DNA of 13,278 bases from an uncultured Clostridia bacterium (GTDB lineage: Bacteria > Bacillota > Clostridia > Christensenellales > Borkfalkiaceae): assembly GCA_944369635.1 (NCBI GenBank), contig CALVXL010000062.1:1-13278 (forward strand), given 5' to 3'. Position 1 is the first letter of the stretch, and every line of letters starts with the position of its first letter. Positions 1 through 6,547 of the stretch are shown here, piece by piece. The notes under the pieces were generated by a model. The model searched no databases. It was not told the DNA's origin and saw only the letters and a program-made list of their open reading frames with translations. The position numbers and the translations under genes are program-made.

Positions 1-779
1 AGACGTTGGAAGAAGACCGCGATACCTATGACAAGATCTTTACGGAATTCGGGCTGAGCCTTAAATTCGGGGTTTACAATAATTTCGGCATGAAGAAAGA
101 TCTGCTCAAAGATCTTTTGATGTTCTATTCTTCGGAAGAAAAGAAACTCGTTACGCTCGGCGAATACGTCAAGAGGATGAAAGACGGACAAAACGAAATT
201 TACTATGCGGCGGGCGAAACGTACGATAAGATCGATAAGCTCCCGCAGGTTGAAAAAGTCAAGGAAAAATACGAAATTTTGTATCTGAAGGACGCGGTGG
301 ACGAATTCGTCCTGCGCATTTTGGACAGCTACGAAGAAAAGAAATTCAAGTCGGTTACCGCCGCGGATTTCAGCGACGAGAGCGACGAAGAAAAGAAAGC
401 GCTCGAAGAAAAGAGCAAGGAATATAAAGACGTTCTGGAATTTTTCAAAGAAGAGCTGAAAGGCAAGGTCAAGGACGTGAAACTTTCTTCTAAGATGAAG
501 ACCTATCCCGCATGCCTTACGAGCGGCGGCGAAATTTCCATCGAAATGGAAAAGGTGCTCAACTCCATGCCCAACGCCAACAACGCGATCAATGCGGATA
601 AGGTTTTGGAGATCAACGCCGAACATCCTATTGCCGAAAAACTGAAAACGCTTTTTGAAACGGACAAGGAAAAACTTAAAAAATACGTTGCGGTGCTTTA
701 TAATCAGGCTCGGCTGCTCGAAGGTCTCAGCGTAGAGGACGTAACGGAATTTGTTACGATGATGTCTGATATCATGTAA
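1..779 (+). CDS. htpG: Molecular chaperone HtpG (Hsp90), C-terminal part, cut by window edge
   Basis: This is the last ~259 residues of the bacterial Hsp90 chaperone, an ATP-driven cytosolic dimer that helps remodel and fold client proteins. The reading frame is open from base 3 and continues off the left edge. The TTG at base 6 is therefore probably not a real start. Full-length HtpG is about 620-640 residues, so the N-terminal ATPase domain and most of the middle domain, including the catalytic arginine loop, lie outside. What can be seen is the end of the middle domain (the FTEFGLSLKFG segment, then YVKRMKDGQNEIYYAAGETY, then the DAVDEFVLRIL segment) and the C-terminal dimerisation domain, which includes the KTYPACLTSGG and HPIAEKL segments. 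A highly charged Glu/Lys linker (about residues 125-165 of the visible part) joins them, as is usual. The gene ends at TAA 777-779 and is followed by a strong terminator, so it closes its own transcription unit. Confidence 0.95.
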   Translation, partial: TLEEDRDTYDKIFTEFGLSLKFGVYNNFGMKKDLLKDLLMFYSSEEKKLVTLGEYVKRMKDGQNEIYYAAGETYDKIDKLPQVEKVKEKYEILYLKDAVDEFVLRILDSYEEKKFKSVTAADFSDESDEEKKALEEKSKEYKDVLEFFKEELKGKVKDVKLSSKMKTYPACLTSGGEISIEMEKVLNSMPNANNAINADKVLEINAEHPIAEKLKTLFETDKEKLKKYVAVLYNQARLLEGLSVEDVTEFVTMMSDIM

Positions 780-797
780 AAACGGATGTTTTTTTGT

Positions 798-836
798 AAA
801 AATGCGGCGGAAGCTTTCTGCTTCCGCCGCATTTTT
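798..836 (+). terminator. Rho-independent terminator after htpG
   Basis: A perfect inverted repeat has arms at 798-813 and 821-836. Its GC-rich core is GCGGCGGAAG/CTTCCGCCGC, with a 7-base loop at 814-820. The right arm runs into six T residues (832-837). It lies 19 bases after the htpG stop codon. Confidence 0.93.
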
Positions 837-907
837 TATGCGCTCGGAGTCCGTTTTGCGGCGGCGGAATAATTTCAGCTTTCTATATCGGATATTACGC
901 AAAGTTA

Positions 908-936
908 TTGACTTAAAACGTAATAAATGATATACT
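908..936 (+). promoter_or_regulatory. Sigma-A-type promoter of the exonuclease-BRCT gene
   Basis: The -35 box is TTGACT (908-913) and the -10 box is TATACT (931-936), separated by exactly 17 bases. Each box differs from consensus at one position. Transcription should begin near 943, leaving a leader of about 20 bases that holds the GGGGTGAGG ribosome site at 953-961. Confidence 0.8.
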
Positions 937-963
937 GAATATCAGTAAAGTTGGGGTGAGGAT

Positions 964-2067
964 ATGAAAATATTATCGTTCGATATCGAGAGCTGTACGG
1001 GCAATCCTACGGACGGCAGCTTATGCAGTTTCGGCTATTGTCTGTCGAATGATTTTGATATTATCGAAAAAAAAGATATCCTCGTCAATCCGAAGCCGAA
1101 GAAGTTCAAGCTCGGAAAAAGCGGGGAGGAAGCCAGGATAAAACTCGCATACAGTGAAGAAGAATTCCGCAGTGCGCCGCGGTTTCCCGCCGCATATCGG
1201 AAGATCCGCCCGCTGTTTGAAGGCGTGCTGTGCGTGGGATTTGCCGTCGGCAACGACGTCAGATATCTCAATAACGCCTGCGAGTGCTATAAATTGCCGG
1301 TCATTACCTATCGGTATCTCGACGTGCAGATGCTCGCCGGATATATCGACGAAGAGAATAAAGGTTTAGGCCTCAGTCGTCTCGGCGAAAAATACGGTAT
1401 CGAGTTTGCCGAACATAAATCGGACGACGATGCTTTTGCCACGCTCATGCTTTTGCAAAAGCTTTGCGCTTTGAGCGGCAAAACGGTGGAAGAACTTATC
1501 GATTATTACGAGATCGTCCTCGGAACGAACGATAAAAACGGGATAAAGAATATGTATTCCGTGGCGCAGATCTATAACCGCAAGGGATTAAAAAGGAGCA
1601 AGGCGCAGAGCGGCATTTTACTGCACGAATTTCTCGAAGACATGAAGCGTCGCCCGCGGGTTGACGGGATACTCAAGGGAAAGCGCGTTTGCTTTAACGG
1701 CTCTTTGGAAAAGGACGATATCATGCTTTCCCGTAGGCTGATCAAGCGCGTTTACGATCTCGGCGGAAAATATGTTACCGATCTTACGGGCGTCAATTTA
1801 TACATAGCGGAAGACGATGCGGAGCAGGACGGCAGGCTCAGGAAGATCCGCTATCTTCATTCTGCGGGTCAGCGTGTAAAGATCGTTGCGGAAAGCGAAT
1901 TTTTAAAAAAGATCGGCGACGTGGAGGAAATTGAATTTGACGACGTTTCCGTTTTGGTAAAGCACGCGCGTGAAAAGGCGGAAAACAGGATGAAAAATAA
2001 AAGCAATGTCGCAAAATACGGCGAACGCGCCCGCATGGCCGTTTCCAATGTCGGTACGGAAAACTGA
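964..2067 (+). CDS. DEDDh 3'-5' exonuclease with C-terminal BRCT domain (DnaQ/Pol III epsilon-like)
   Basis: Predicted 367-residue two-domain nuclease. The N-terminal part (about 1-170) is a DnaQ-type 3'-5' exonuclease. Exo I is FDIES with D7 and E9, Exo II is GNDVRYL with D98, and Exo III is HKSDDD with H151 and D156 in the H-x4-D spacing that marks the DEDDh subclass. These four acidic residues and the histidine would bind two metal ions and hydrolyse DNA or RNA from the 3' end. Residues about 236-318 look like a BRCT domain: LKGKRVCFNGSL start, LGGKYVTDLTGVNLYIAED middle, and an SEFLKKIG end in place of the usual W-containing helix. A basic tail (331-367) follows. The start ATG 964 follows GGGGTGAGG and a clear promoter. 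It is a single-gene unit, with terminators on both sides. It is probably a DNA-repair or processing nuclease. Sequence alone does not name the substrate, and it is too short and too differently built to be the PolC proofreading module. Confidence 0.85.
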   Translation: MKILSFDIESCTGNPTDGSLCSFGYCLSNDFDIIEKKDILVNPKPKKFKLGKSGEEARIKLAYSEEEFRSAPRFPAAYRKIRPLFEGVLCVGFAVGNDVRYLNNACECYKLPVITYRYLDVQMLAGYIDEENKGLGLSRLGEKYGIEFAEHKSDDDAFATLMLLQKLCALSGKTVEELIDYYEIVLGTNDKNGIKNMYSVAQIYNRKGLKRSKAQSGILLHEFLEDMKRRPRVDGILKGKRVCFNGSLEKDDIMLSRRLIKRVYDLGGKYVTDLTGVNLYIAEDDAEQDGRLRKIRYLHSAGQRVKIVAESEFLKKIGDVEEIEFDDVSVLVKHAREKAENRMKNKSNVAKYGERARMAVSNVGTEN

Positions 2068-2101
2068 CTAAACGAAAATTCAATATAAAATTTTGATTTA
2101 T

Positions 2102-2139
2102 CGCGCCCCGCAAAGCTTTGCTGGGCGCGTATTTTTTTT
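2102..2139 (+). terminator. Rho-independent terminator after the exonuclease gene
   Basis: The arms are 2102-2115 and 2116-2129 (CGCGCCC...CAAAG / CTTTG...GGGCGCG), with one internal C/T mismatch and a tight AAGCTT turn. Eight T residues follow at 2132-2139. It lies 34 bases after the stop codon. Confidence 0.9.
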
Positions 2140-2333
2140 GTATTTTGTCCCGTTATAAATACGGAGCGAAAAGGCAAAGTCGGCTTCTTTGCAGTTTTCT
2201 GCTTTTTACTTCGCGCCGTCCGATTTGTTTTCTAAAATGCGTAAAATCTTTTTTATCCGTTTTATAGGATTTCCAAAGAAGAAATTCTCCATATATATTT
2301 TTTTTAAAAATTTTTGTTTTTTAGTAAAAACAT
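2140..2333 (+). other. Non-coding spacer ahead of the cad promoter, AT-rich at its right end
   Basis: I see no credible gene here on either strand. The stretch 2290-2333 is almost pure A/T, with alternating A and T tracts directly upstream of the -35 box at 2334. This is the position and composition expected of an UP element that binds the RNA polymerase alpha subunit. The remainder (2140-2289) is T-rich, with no hairpin or repeat that I can support. Confidence 0.45.
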
Positions 2334-2362
2334 TTGACATTCGCAATGCAATATAATATAAT
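2334..2362 (+). promoter_or_regulatory. Consensus sigma-A promoter of the cad metal-efflux operon
   Basis: The boxes are a perfect TTGACA (2334-2339) and a perfect TATAAT (2357-2362) with a 17-base spacer. It is the strongest promoter in the window and would need a repressor to be quiet. The start site should fall near 2368-2371, inside the operator described next. Confidence 0.9.
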
Positions 2363-2394
2363 ACAAACAGTTGAATAAATGTTCAACCGTTTGT
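2363..2394 (+). promoter_or_regulatory. CadC/SmtB-type operator overlapping the transcription start
   Basis: An imperfect palindrome has 13-base arms, ACAAACAGTTGAA (2363-2375) and TTCAACCGTTTGT (2382-2394), with one mismatched pair and a 6-base centre TAAATG. The core TTGAA-N6-TTCAA has the form known for ArsR/SmtB-family sensors such as CadC and CzrA. It begins one base after the -10 box and covers the start site, so bound repressor would block RNA polymerase. The regulator gene comes next in the same transcript, so autoregulation is inferred. Confidence 0.85.
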
Positions 2395-2439
2395 AAATCA
2401 CTTGCCGCGGCATTGCCGCTGCAAAAAAGGAGCGTTACA

Positions 2440-2802
2440 ATGCTTGATAAAAACGGAACGGAAGTTTGTTCGTGCGAATGCGTGCACGGCGGGACGGTGG
2501 AAAAGGTCGCCGCGGCGATGGCGGACGACGATGAACTTTACGAAGTTTCGGAACTTTTCAAAGTATTCGGGGACAGCACGCGGACGCGCATTCTTTCGGG
2601 GCTTGCGGTCAGCGAGATGTGCGTTTGCGATATCGCAAGCTTACTGAATATGACAAAGTCTGCCATTTCGCATCAGCTCAGGATTCTGAGGCAGACCAAA
2701 CTCGTAAAAGTTCGGAAGCAGGGAAAGGAAGTTTATTATTCGCTGGCGGACGATCATGTGGCTTCGATCTACCGCATGGCGCTCGATCATGTACGGGAAT
2801 AA
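2440..2802 (+). CDS. cadC: CadC-type ArsR/SmtB metal-sensing repressor (Cd/Pb/Zn)
   Basis: 120-residue winged-helix repressor that releases its operator when it binds metal. The winged helix covers about 33-103. The recognition helix region is MTKSAISHQLRIL (71-83), and the wing follows around RKQGKEVYYSL. Both metal sites of the family are present. The alpha3N site is C61-V-C63 in helix 3 with N-terminal C10, C12 and C14. The alpha5 site is D104, H106, H117 and E120 in the exact D-x-H-x10-H-x2-E spacing of SmtB. The first supports Cd(II)/Pb(II) sensing and the second Zn(II). The start ATG 2440 has AAGGAG (2427-2432) seven bases upstream. An in-frame TTG at 2371 would extend the protein by 23 residues, but it lies inside the operator at the transcription start, so it is rejected. 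It is the first gene of the cad operon and is followed after 16 bases by the HMA gene. Confidence 0.92.
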   Translation: MLDKNGTEVCSCECVHGGTVEKVAAAMADDDELYEVSELFKVFGDSTRTRILSGLAVSEMCVCDIASLLNMTKSAISHQLRILRQTKLVKVRKQGKEVYYSLADDHVASIYRMALDHVRE

Positions 2803-2818
2803 AAGGGAGGACGAAACA

Positions 2819-3040
2819 GTGAAAAAAATGGTCAGAGTGGAAAATCTCGATTGCGCGAACTGCGCGGCAAAACTGGAACGCGCGATCAATAAAATAGACG
2901 GCGTAAACGAGGCGAACGTCAATTTTATGGCGATGAAAATGGCGATTGATTACGATGAAGAAAAATACGGCGAAATTGTGAAAGGCATTGAGTCCGCCGC
3001 GAAAAAAATAGAACCGGATTGCGTATTCAAAGGTCTGTGA
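2819..3040 (+). CDS. Stand-alone HMA heavy-metal-binding protein
   Basis: 73-residue single HMA domain with the ferredoxin-like fold known from CopZ and from the N-terminal arms of P1B ATPases. The metal motif is LDCANCAAKLE, with C12 and C15 forming the CxxC site. The rest fits the family: an amphipathic helix after the motif, IDGVNEANVNF for the second strand region, and a second helix near the end. The start chosen is GTG 2819, eight bases after GGGAGG (2805-2810). ATG 2828 is possible but sits 17 bases from that site. The gene lies 16 bases after cadC and ends 3 bases before the ATPase start. It probably delivers Zn/Cd/Pb to the ATPase or acts in place of that protein's missing N-terminal domain. 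A copper-chaperone role is less likely given the ATPase type. Confidence 0.88.
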   Translation: MKKMVRVENLDCANCAAKLERAINKIDGVNEANVNFMAMKMAIDYDEEKYGEIVKGIESAAKKIEPDCVFKGL

Positions 3041-3043
3041 GAT

Positions 3044-4891
3044 ATGGAAAAGCAAAAGTCGAAGTTAATCCGCATAATCGTATCGGCAGTGCTTTACGCC
3101 GCGGCGATCGTGTTGTGGAAAACATTGCAATTGCCTGATTATGCGTATCTTCTTATATTTCTTGCGGTTTACGCGGTCATTGCCTGGGATGTTGTGTGGC
3201 GCGCTGCGGTGAATATTTCTCACGGGCAGGTTTTTGACGAAAACTTTTTAATGCTCATCGCCACTGTGGGCGCGTTTGTCATCGGCGAGTATCTCGAAGC
3301 CGTTGCGGTCATGCTGTTTTATCAGGTTGGCGAATTGTTTCAGGACTATGCCGTCGGCAGATCGAGAAATTCCATTTCGTCGCTTTTGGAAATTCGGCCC
3401 GATAAAGCGCGTATCGTGCAAGACGGGGAGGAAAGGGAAGTATCTCCGGAAGACGTTGTTATCGGGGATACCATCGTCGTAAAGGCCGGCGAGCGCATTC
3501 CTCTGGACGGAACGATCGTTTCGGGGGAAAGCTATCTGGATACTTCCGCGCTTACGGGCGAGTCCGTTCCCCGCGCCTGCCGCGTCGGGGACAGCGTGCT
3601 CAGCGGCTCGATCAATACTGCGGGCGTGTTGTATATAAAGTGCGACAAATTGTTTTACGATTCCACGGTCAATAAAATTTTGGATCTTGTCGAAAACGTC
3701 GCGGGCAAGAAAGCAAAGGCGGAAAACTTTATCACGCGCTTTGCAAAATATTACACTCCCGTCGTGGTCGGGCTTGCGCTCTTGCTATTTCTGATTCCGT
3801 CGTTCATCACAAGCGATTGGGCGGAATGGGGCGGCAGGGCGCTCAACTTCCTCGTTGTCAGCTGTCCGTGCGCGCTGGTCATCAGCGTGCCTATGAGCTT
3901 TTTCGGCGGGCTCGGCGCGGCGTCCAAAAACGGCGTTCTTGTCAAGGGTAGCGCTTATCTCGAAAAGCTCGCGTCGGTCGGTACATTCGTATTTGATAAA
4001 ACGGGTACGCTTACCGAAGGAAAGTTTGAAGTAAGGGGGATTTATCCCGCGGAAAATGCGGATAAAGTCCTTGCGCTTGCGGCGGTTTGCGAAGGAAATT
4101 CCCTTCATCCCATTGCGCTTTCCGTTATGCGCCGCTATGGGAAAAAAGCGGAAAAAGGGTACGTGGTAACCGAGCGCGCCGGGCGCGGAATGATTGCCGA
4201 AAAGAAAGGAGAAAGGGTTGTTTGCGGCAATGCGAAGCTGCTTCGTGAAGAAAATATAAATTTCAAGGAAATTACTGACGAAAACACTATCGTTTATGTT
4301 GCGCATAACGGCGTGTTTATCGGCTGGATAGAGATTGGCGACACGATCAAAAGCGAAAGCAAAGCCGTGATGTCCGATATTGAAAAAGACGGGTGCGACA
4401 CGGTAATGCTTACGGGCGACAATCGTCGCACCGCGGCAATCGTCGCCGAAAAAGTCGGCGTAAAAAAATACCGTGCGGAACTTCTTCCCGCCGATAAAGT
4501 CGGCGCGGTGGAATCGCTGATGAAGGAGAGCGGCAAACCCCTTGCGTTCGTCGGGGACGGCATCAACGACGCACCCGTTCTGATGCGCGCAGACGTGGGG
4601 ATTTCGATGGGCGCCATCGGCAGCGACAGCGCGATAGAGGCGTCCGACATCGTTCTGATGCACGACGATCTGCGCGGCATTCCGCTTGCGCGGCGCATTG
4701 CGAAAAAAACCATGCGTATCGTTTTGCAAAACATTATTTTTGCACTGGCGGTCAAGGCGGTCATTTTGGTATTGAGCGCGCTCGGCGTAACAGGTCTTTG
4801 GCTGGCGGTCTTTGCGGACGTGGGGGTGGCGGTGCTGGCGATCTTGAACGCCATGCGCGCACTCTATATCAAGGATAACGTCAAAAGTTAA
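3044..4891 (+). CDS. cadA: P1B-2 type heavy-metal exporting ATPase (Zn/Cd/Pb)
   Basis: 615-residue membrane pump that exports divalent soft metals at the cost of ATP. Landmarks in order are: helices at about 9-50 and 66-95; the actuator loop with TGES at 171-174; the SCPCALV metal site in the membrane (C274, C276); the phosphorylation motif DKTGT with D318; the nucleotide-domain HP pair (H355, P356); TGD at 457-459; the hinge GDGINDAP (504-511); and the last two helices with K571 and D592. CPC with this Lys and Asp pair is the mark of the ZntA/CadA group rather than copper pumps. CadA and ZntA usually carry an N-terminal HMA domain. This protein has none and begins at the first helix, because that domain is encoded just upstream as a separate protein. 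ATG 3044 is 3 bases after the HMA stop and has only a weak ribosome site, which suggests translational coupling. Expression is expected to be induced by the metals CadC senses. Confidence 0.95.
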   Translation: MEKQKSKLIRIIVSAVLYAAAIVLWKTLQLPDYAYLLIFLAVYAVIAWDVVWRAAVNISHGQVFDENFLMLIATVGAFVIGEYLEAVAVMLFYQVGELFQDYAVGRSRNSISSLLEIRPDKARIVQDGEEREVSPEDVVIGDTIVVKAGERIPLDGTIVSGESYLDTSALTGESVPRACRVGDSVLSGSINTAGVLYIKCDKLFYDSTVNKILDLVENVAGKKAKAENFITRFAKYYTPVVVGLALLLFLIPSFITSDWAEWGGRALNFLVVSCPCALVISVPMSFFGGLGAASKNGVLVKGSAYLEKLASVGTFVFDKTGTLTEGKFEVRGIYPAENADKVLALAAVCEGNSLHPIALSVMRRYGKKAEKGYVVTERAGRGMIAEKKGERVVCGNAKLLREENINFKEITDENTIVYVAHNGVFIGWIEIGDTIKSESKAVMSDIEKDGCDTVMLTGDNRRTAAIVAEKVGVKKYRAELLPADKVGAVESLMKESGKPLAFVGDGINDAPVLMRADVGISMGAIGSDSAIEASDIVLMHDDLRGIPLARRIAKKTMRIVLQNIIFALAVKAVILVLSALGVTGLWLAVFADVGVAVLAILNAMRALYIKDNVKS

Positions 4892-4915
4892 ATGCGAAAA
4901 TTTTAAACAAAATAA

Positions 4916-4946
4916 AAGACCGACGGGCAGTCGGTCTTATTTTTTT
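4916..4946 (+). terminator. Terminator of the cad operon, probably bidirectional
   Basis: The perfect 9-base arms are AAGACCGAC (4916-4924) and GTCGGTCTT (4930-4938), with the loop GGGCA. Seven T residues follow at 4940-4946. The minus strand reads TTTTATT after the same hairpin, so it may also act as a back-up terminator for the convergent LRR gene. Confidence 0.92.
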
Positions 4947-5014
4947 GAGCGAAAAGCGTTAAAAATTTCGTCAGCCGTGATATATTTAAGGGAAGAAATC
5001 GCGTTTTGAGCATG

Positions 5015-5041
5015 AAAAAGGCGCGGCAAAAACCGCGCCTT
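5015..5041 (-). terminator. Terminator of the LRR lipoprotein gene
   Basis: On the minus strand the arms AAGGCGCGG (5041-5033) and CCGCGCCTT (5026-5018) enclose a TTTTTG loop. They are followed by a short T run (5019-5015 includes the stem end). It lies 26 bases beyond the stop codon at 5068. The T run is short, but a second hairpin at 4916-4938 can support it. Confidence 0.75.
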
Positions 5042-5067
5042 AATTTCCTGAAATTTGTCCGTATCCG

Positions 5068-6267
5068 TCATCCGCGTTTTTTCCATTCGTTGGAATATTC
5101 TCTCAGCGTTGCGGCGGCATTTTCGGTGTCGGACAGCTCGTCGGCGGTGAACGATTTTTTCAGATAGGTTCCGCTTAAACTCCAAACTTCCCAACCGTTT
5201 GCGTCGGCGAATGTAACGCTTTGCAAATTATCGCAAGAAGCAAAAGCGCTATCGCCTAAGCGGGTTGTATTTTTCGGAATGTTGACGGTTTTAAGATTTT
5301 TACAACTGTAAAAGGCGCGGTTTTCTATAGAAGTAACTTTATCGGGGATTTCGATTGCGGTCAGATTTGCACAGTCGGAGAATGCGGATTTTCCTATAAA
5401 AGTAACATTATCGGGGATTTCGATTGCCGTTAAATTCGTGCAGTCGGAAAATGTATATTGGGGAATTTCCGTGAGATTTTTACTCAGTTTTACGTTGCGT
5501 AAATTTTCACAGAGCCAAAAAGCGTATTCACCGATTTCCGTTACGCTGTCCGCCATGGTTACCGTAGTCAAACCGGAAGAGAAGAAAGCGTTGGACCCGA
5601 TTTTTGTGATCCCGTCCGGGACGGTAAATTCGGTCAGCGCAGGGCATTGAGTGAATATGTTTGACGGAAGCTCCGCCAGTCGGGAGGAAAACTGTACGCT
5701 TTTTAAATAACTGCAACGAAAAAAAAGATACGTACCGATTTTTTCTACCGTATCCGGTACGGTGAATGTTTCAAAGCCGGTTTCGCTGAATGCGGAATCT
5801 CCGATTTCCTTTACGGAGGCGGGAATGGATATACTTTTAAGCGCGTCACATCCGGAAAAACAGTCGTTCGGTATTTTTTCAACGCCGTTTGCAATAATAA
5901 CCCTTGTCAGGTTGCTACAACTTTTAAATGCTGCATCGTTGATTCTTACGATAGATTGCGGGACATACAGCGTTTCAATGTCTTCGCACTTCAAAAACGC
6001 CTCTTTGGCAATTACTTTGACGGGGATATTTTTGATTTGTGTGGGAATAACGATGTCTTTATCCAGACACGCGCCCAAGCCAGTCAGCGTATAATAGGTT
6101 TCGTCCGCGCTCAGTTCGTATTCCAAACCTGCGCTGGCGTCCTTATCGGACGGCACGTAGTCGTCCCCGTTTTCACTGCGAGGAGAGTCGCAAGCAACAA
6201 GCATAAGCGCCGCAAAAACGGATAAATCCGCGATAAGCGCTAAAAGTTTCCAGCTTTTTCTCATCAT
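5068..6267 (-). CDS. Surface lipoprotein with BspA-type leucine-rich repeats (LRR_5)
   Basis: 399-residue predicted lipoprotein. The N-terminus has a basic start (MMRKSWK), a hydrophobic stretch and the lipobox LVAC, giving lipidation at C26. The mature protein should be anchored to the outer face of the membrane. After an acidic linker come about 12 repeats of roughly 23 residues with the pattern I-G-x-x-A-F-x-x-C-x-x-L-x-x-V-x-I-P, typical of BspA-like LRR_5 proteins. The tail (a W-x-V-W segment, then ADELSD, then an aromatic/basic W-K-K-R end) resembles the usual C-terminal cap of these proteins. ATG 6267 has AAGGAG (6279-6274) six bases upstream; ATG 6264 also fits. The TTG at 6273 touches the ribosome site and is rejected. 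BspA-like proteins are linked to adhesion or protein binding; the ligand here is unknown. It is a single gene, convergent with cadA and divergent from the EF-G-like gene. Two repeats are nearly identical at DNA level. Confidence 0.9.
   Translation of the reverse strand: MMRKSWKLLALIADLSVFAALMLVACDSPRSENGDDYVPSDKDASAGLEYELSADETYYTLTGLGACLDKDIVIPTQIKNIPVKVIAKEAFLKCEDIETLYVPQSIVRINDAAFKSCSNLTRVIIANGVEKIPNDCFSGCDALKSISIPASVKEIGDSAFSETGFETFTVPDTVEKIGTYLFFRCSYLKSVQFSSRLAELPSNIFTQCPALTEFTVPDGITKIGSNAFFSSGLTTVTMADSVTEIGEYAFWLCENLRNVKLSKNLTEIPQYTFSDCTNLTAIEIPDNVTFIGKSAFSDCANLTAIEIPDKVTSIENRAFYSCKNLKTVNIPKNTTRLGDSAFASCDNLQSVTFADANGWEVWSLSGTYLKKSFTADELSDTENAAATLREYSNEWKKRG
5342..5456 (-). repeat. Tandem 69-base duplication inside the LRR gene
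   Basis: The 17-base string TCGGGGATTTCGATTGC occurs at 5342-5358 and again at 5411-5427. This is an exact 69-base (23-codon) offset, and similarity continues on both sides (GTAAC before it, the CAGTCGG region after it). Both copies encode NLTAIEIPD followed by a diverged turn. The other repeats in this gene share protein pattern but not DNA sequence, so this pair looks like a recent repeat-unit duplication. Confidence 0.8.
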
Positions 6268-6300
6268 CTCCAACTCCTTAAATCATTGTTTTATGTAACT

Positions 6301-6329
6301 ATATTATCATAAAAAATACGGCATTGCAA
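6301..6329 (-). promoter_or_regulatory. Possible promoter of the LRR lipoprotein gene
   Basis: On the minus strand TTGCAA (6329-6324) and TAATAT (6306-6301) are 17 bases apart. Each matches consensus at four of six positions, about 34 bases before the start codon. The area is A/T-rich, and other -10 choices such as GATAAT overlap it, so the exact boxes are uncertain. Confidence 0.4.
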
Positions 6330-6452
6330 TAGGAAAACGGGATTTTTTAAGTTTTTGCGCGGTTGCGTTTCGGCAAAAATGCTTCAAAAACGCTTGTAAC
6401 TAAAAGTTTTCAAAAAAAATCCTAAAAATAGGAAGAAATTTGAAATTTGCTA

Positions 6453-6481
6453 TTGAAAATCGCTCGGATATCTTATATAAT
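6453..6481 (+). promoter_or_regulatory. Sigma-A promoter of the EF-G-like / sugar kinase unit
   Basis: TTGAAA (6453-6458), a 17-base spacer and a perfect TATAAT (6476-6481). The start site should be near 6488, leaving a ~60-base leader. GGCG and CGCC in that leader (6488-6491, 6518-6521), with flanking A and T runs, could form a weak hairpin, but I see no known riboswitch. Confidence 0.85.
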
Positions 6482-6547
6482 AGAAAAGGCGGGAAAAGTA
6501 ACGGGGGAATATTTTTTCGCCGAATTCAAGATAAGGAAAGGGACAAC

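Noticed and set aside
2371..2439. TTG start that would add 23 residues to CadC
   Set aside because: It lies inside the operator, about at the transcription start, and has no ribosome site. ATG 2440 has AAGGAG at ideal spacing and gives a normal CadC N-terminus.
3785..4729. 314-codon open frame on the minus strand opposite cadA
   Set aside because: It is a shadow of the ATPase gene, with no recognisable domain and no ribosome site or promoter.
6488..6521. GGCG/CGCC hairpin in the leader of the EF-G-like gene as a riboswitch or attenuator
   Set aside because: The pairing is short and interrupted, and no known riboswitch core or alternative terminator is visible.
6440..6547. TTG start that would add 36 residues to the EF-G-like protein
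   Set aside because: The extension covers the -35 and -10 boxes at 6453-6481, so it would not be in the transcript. ATG 6548 has a good ribosome site and matches the family N-terminus.
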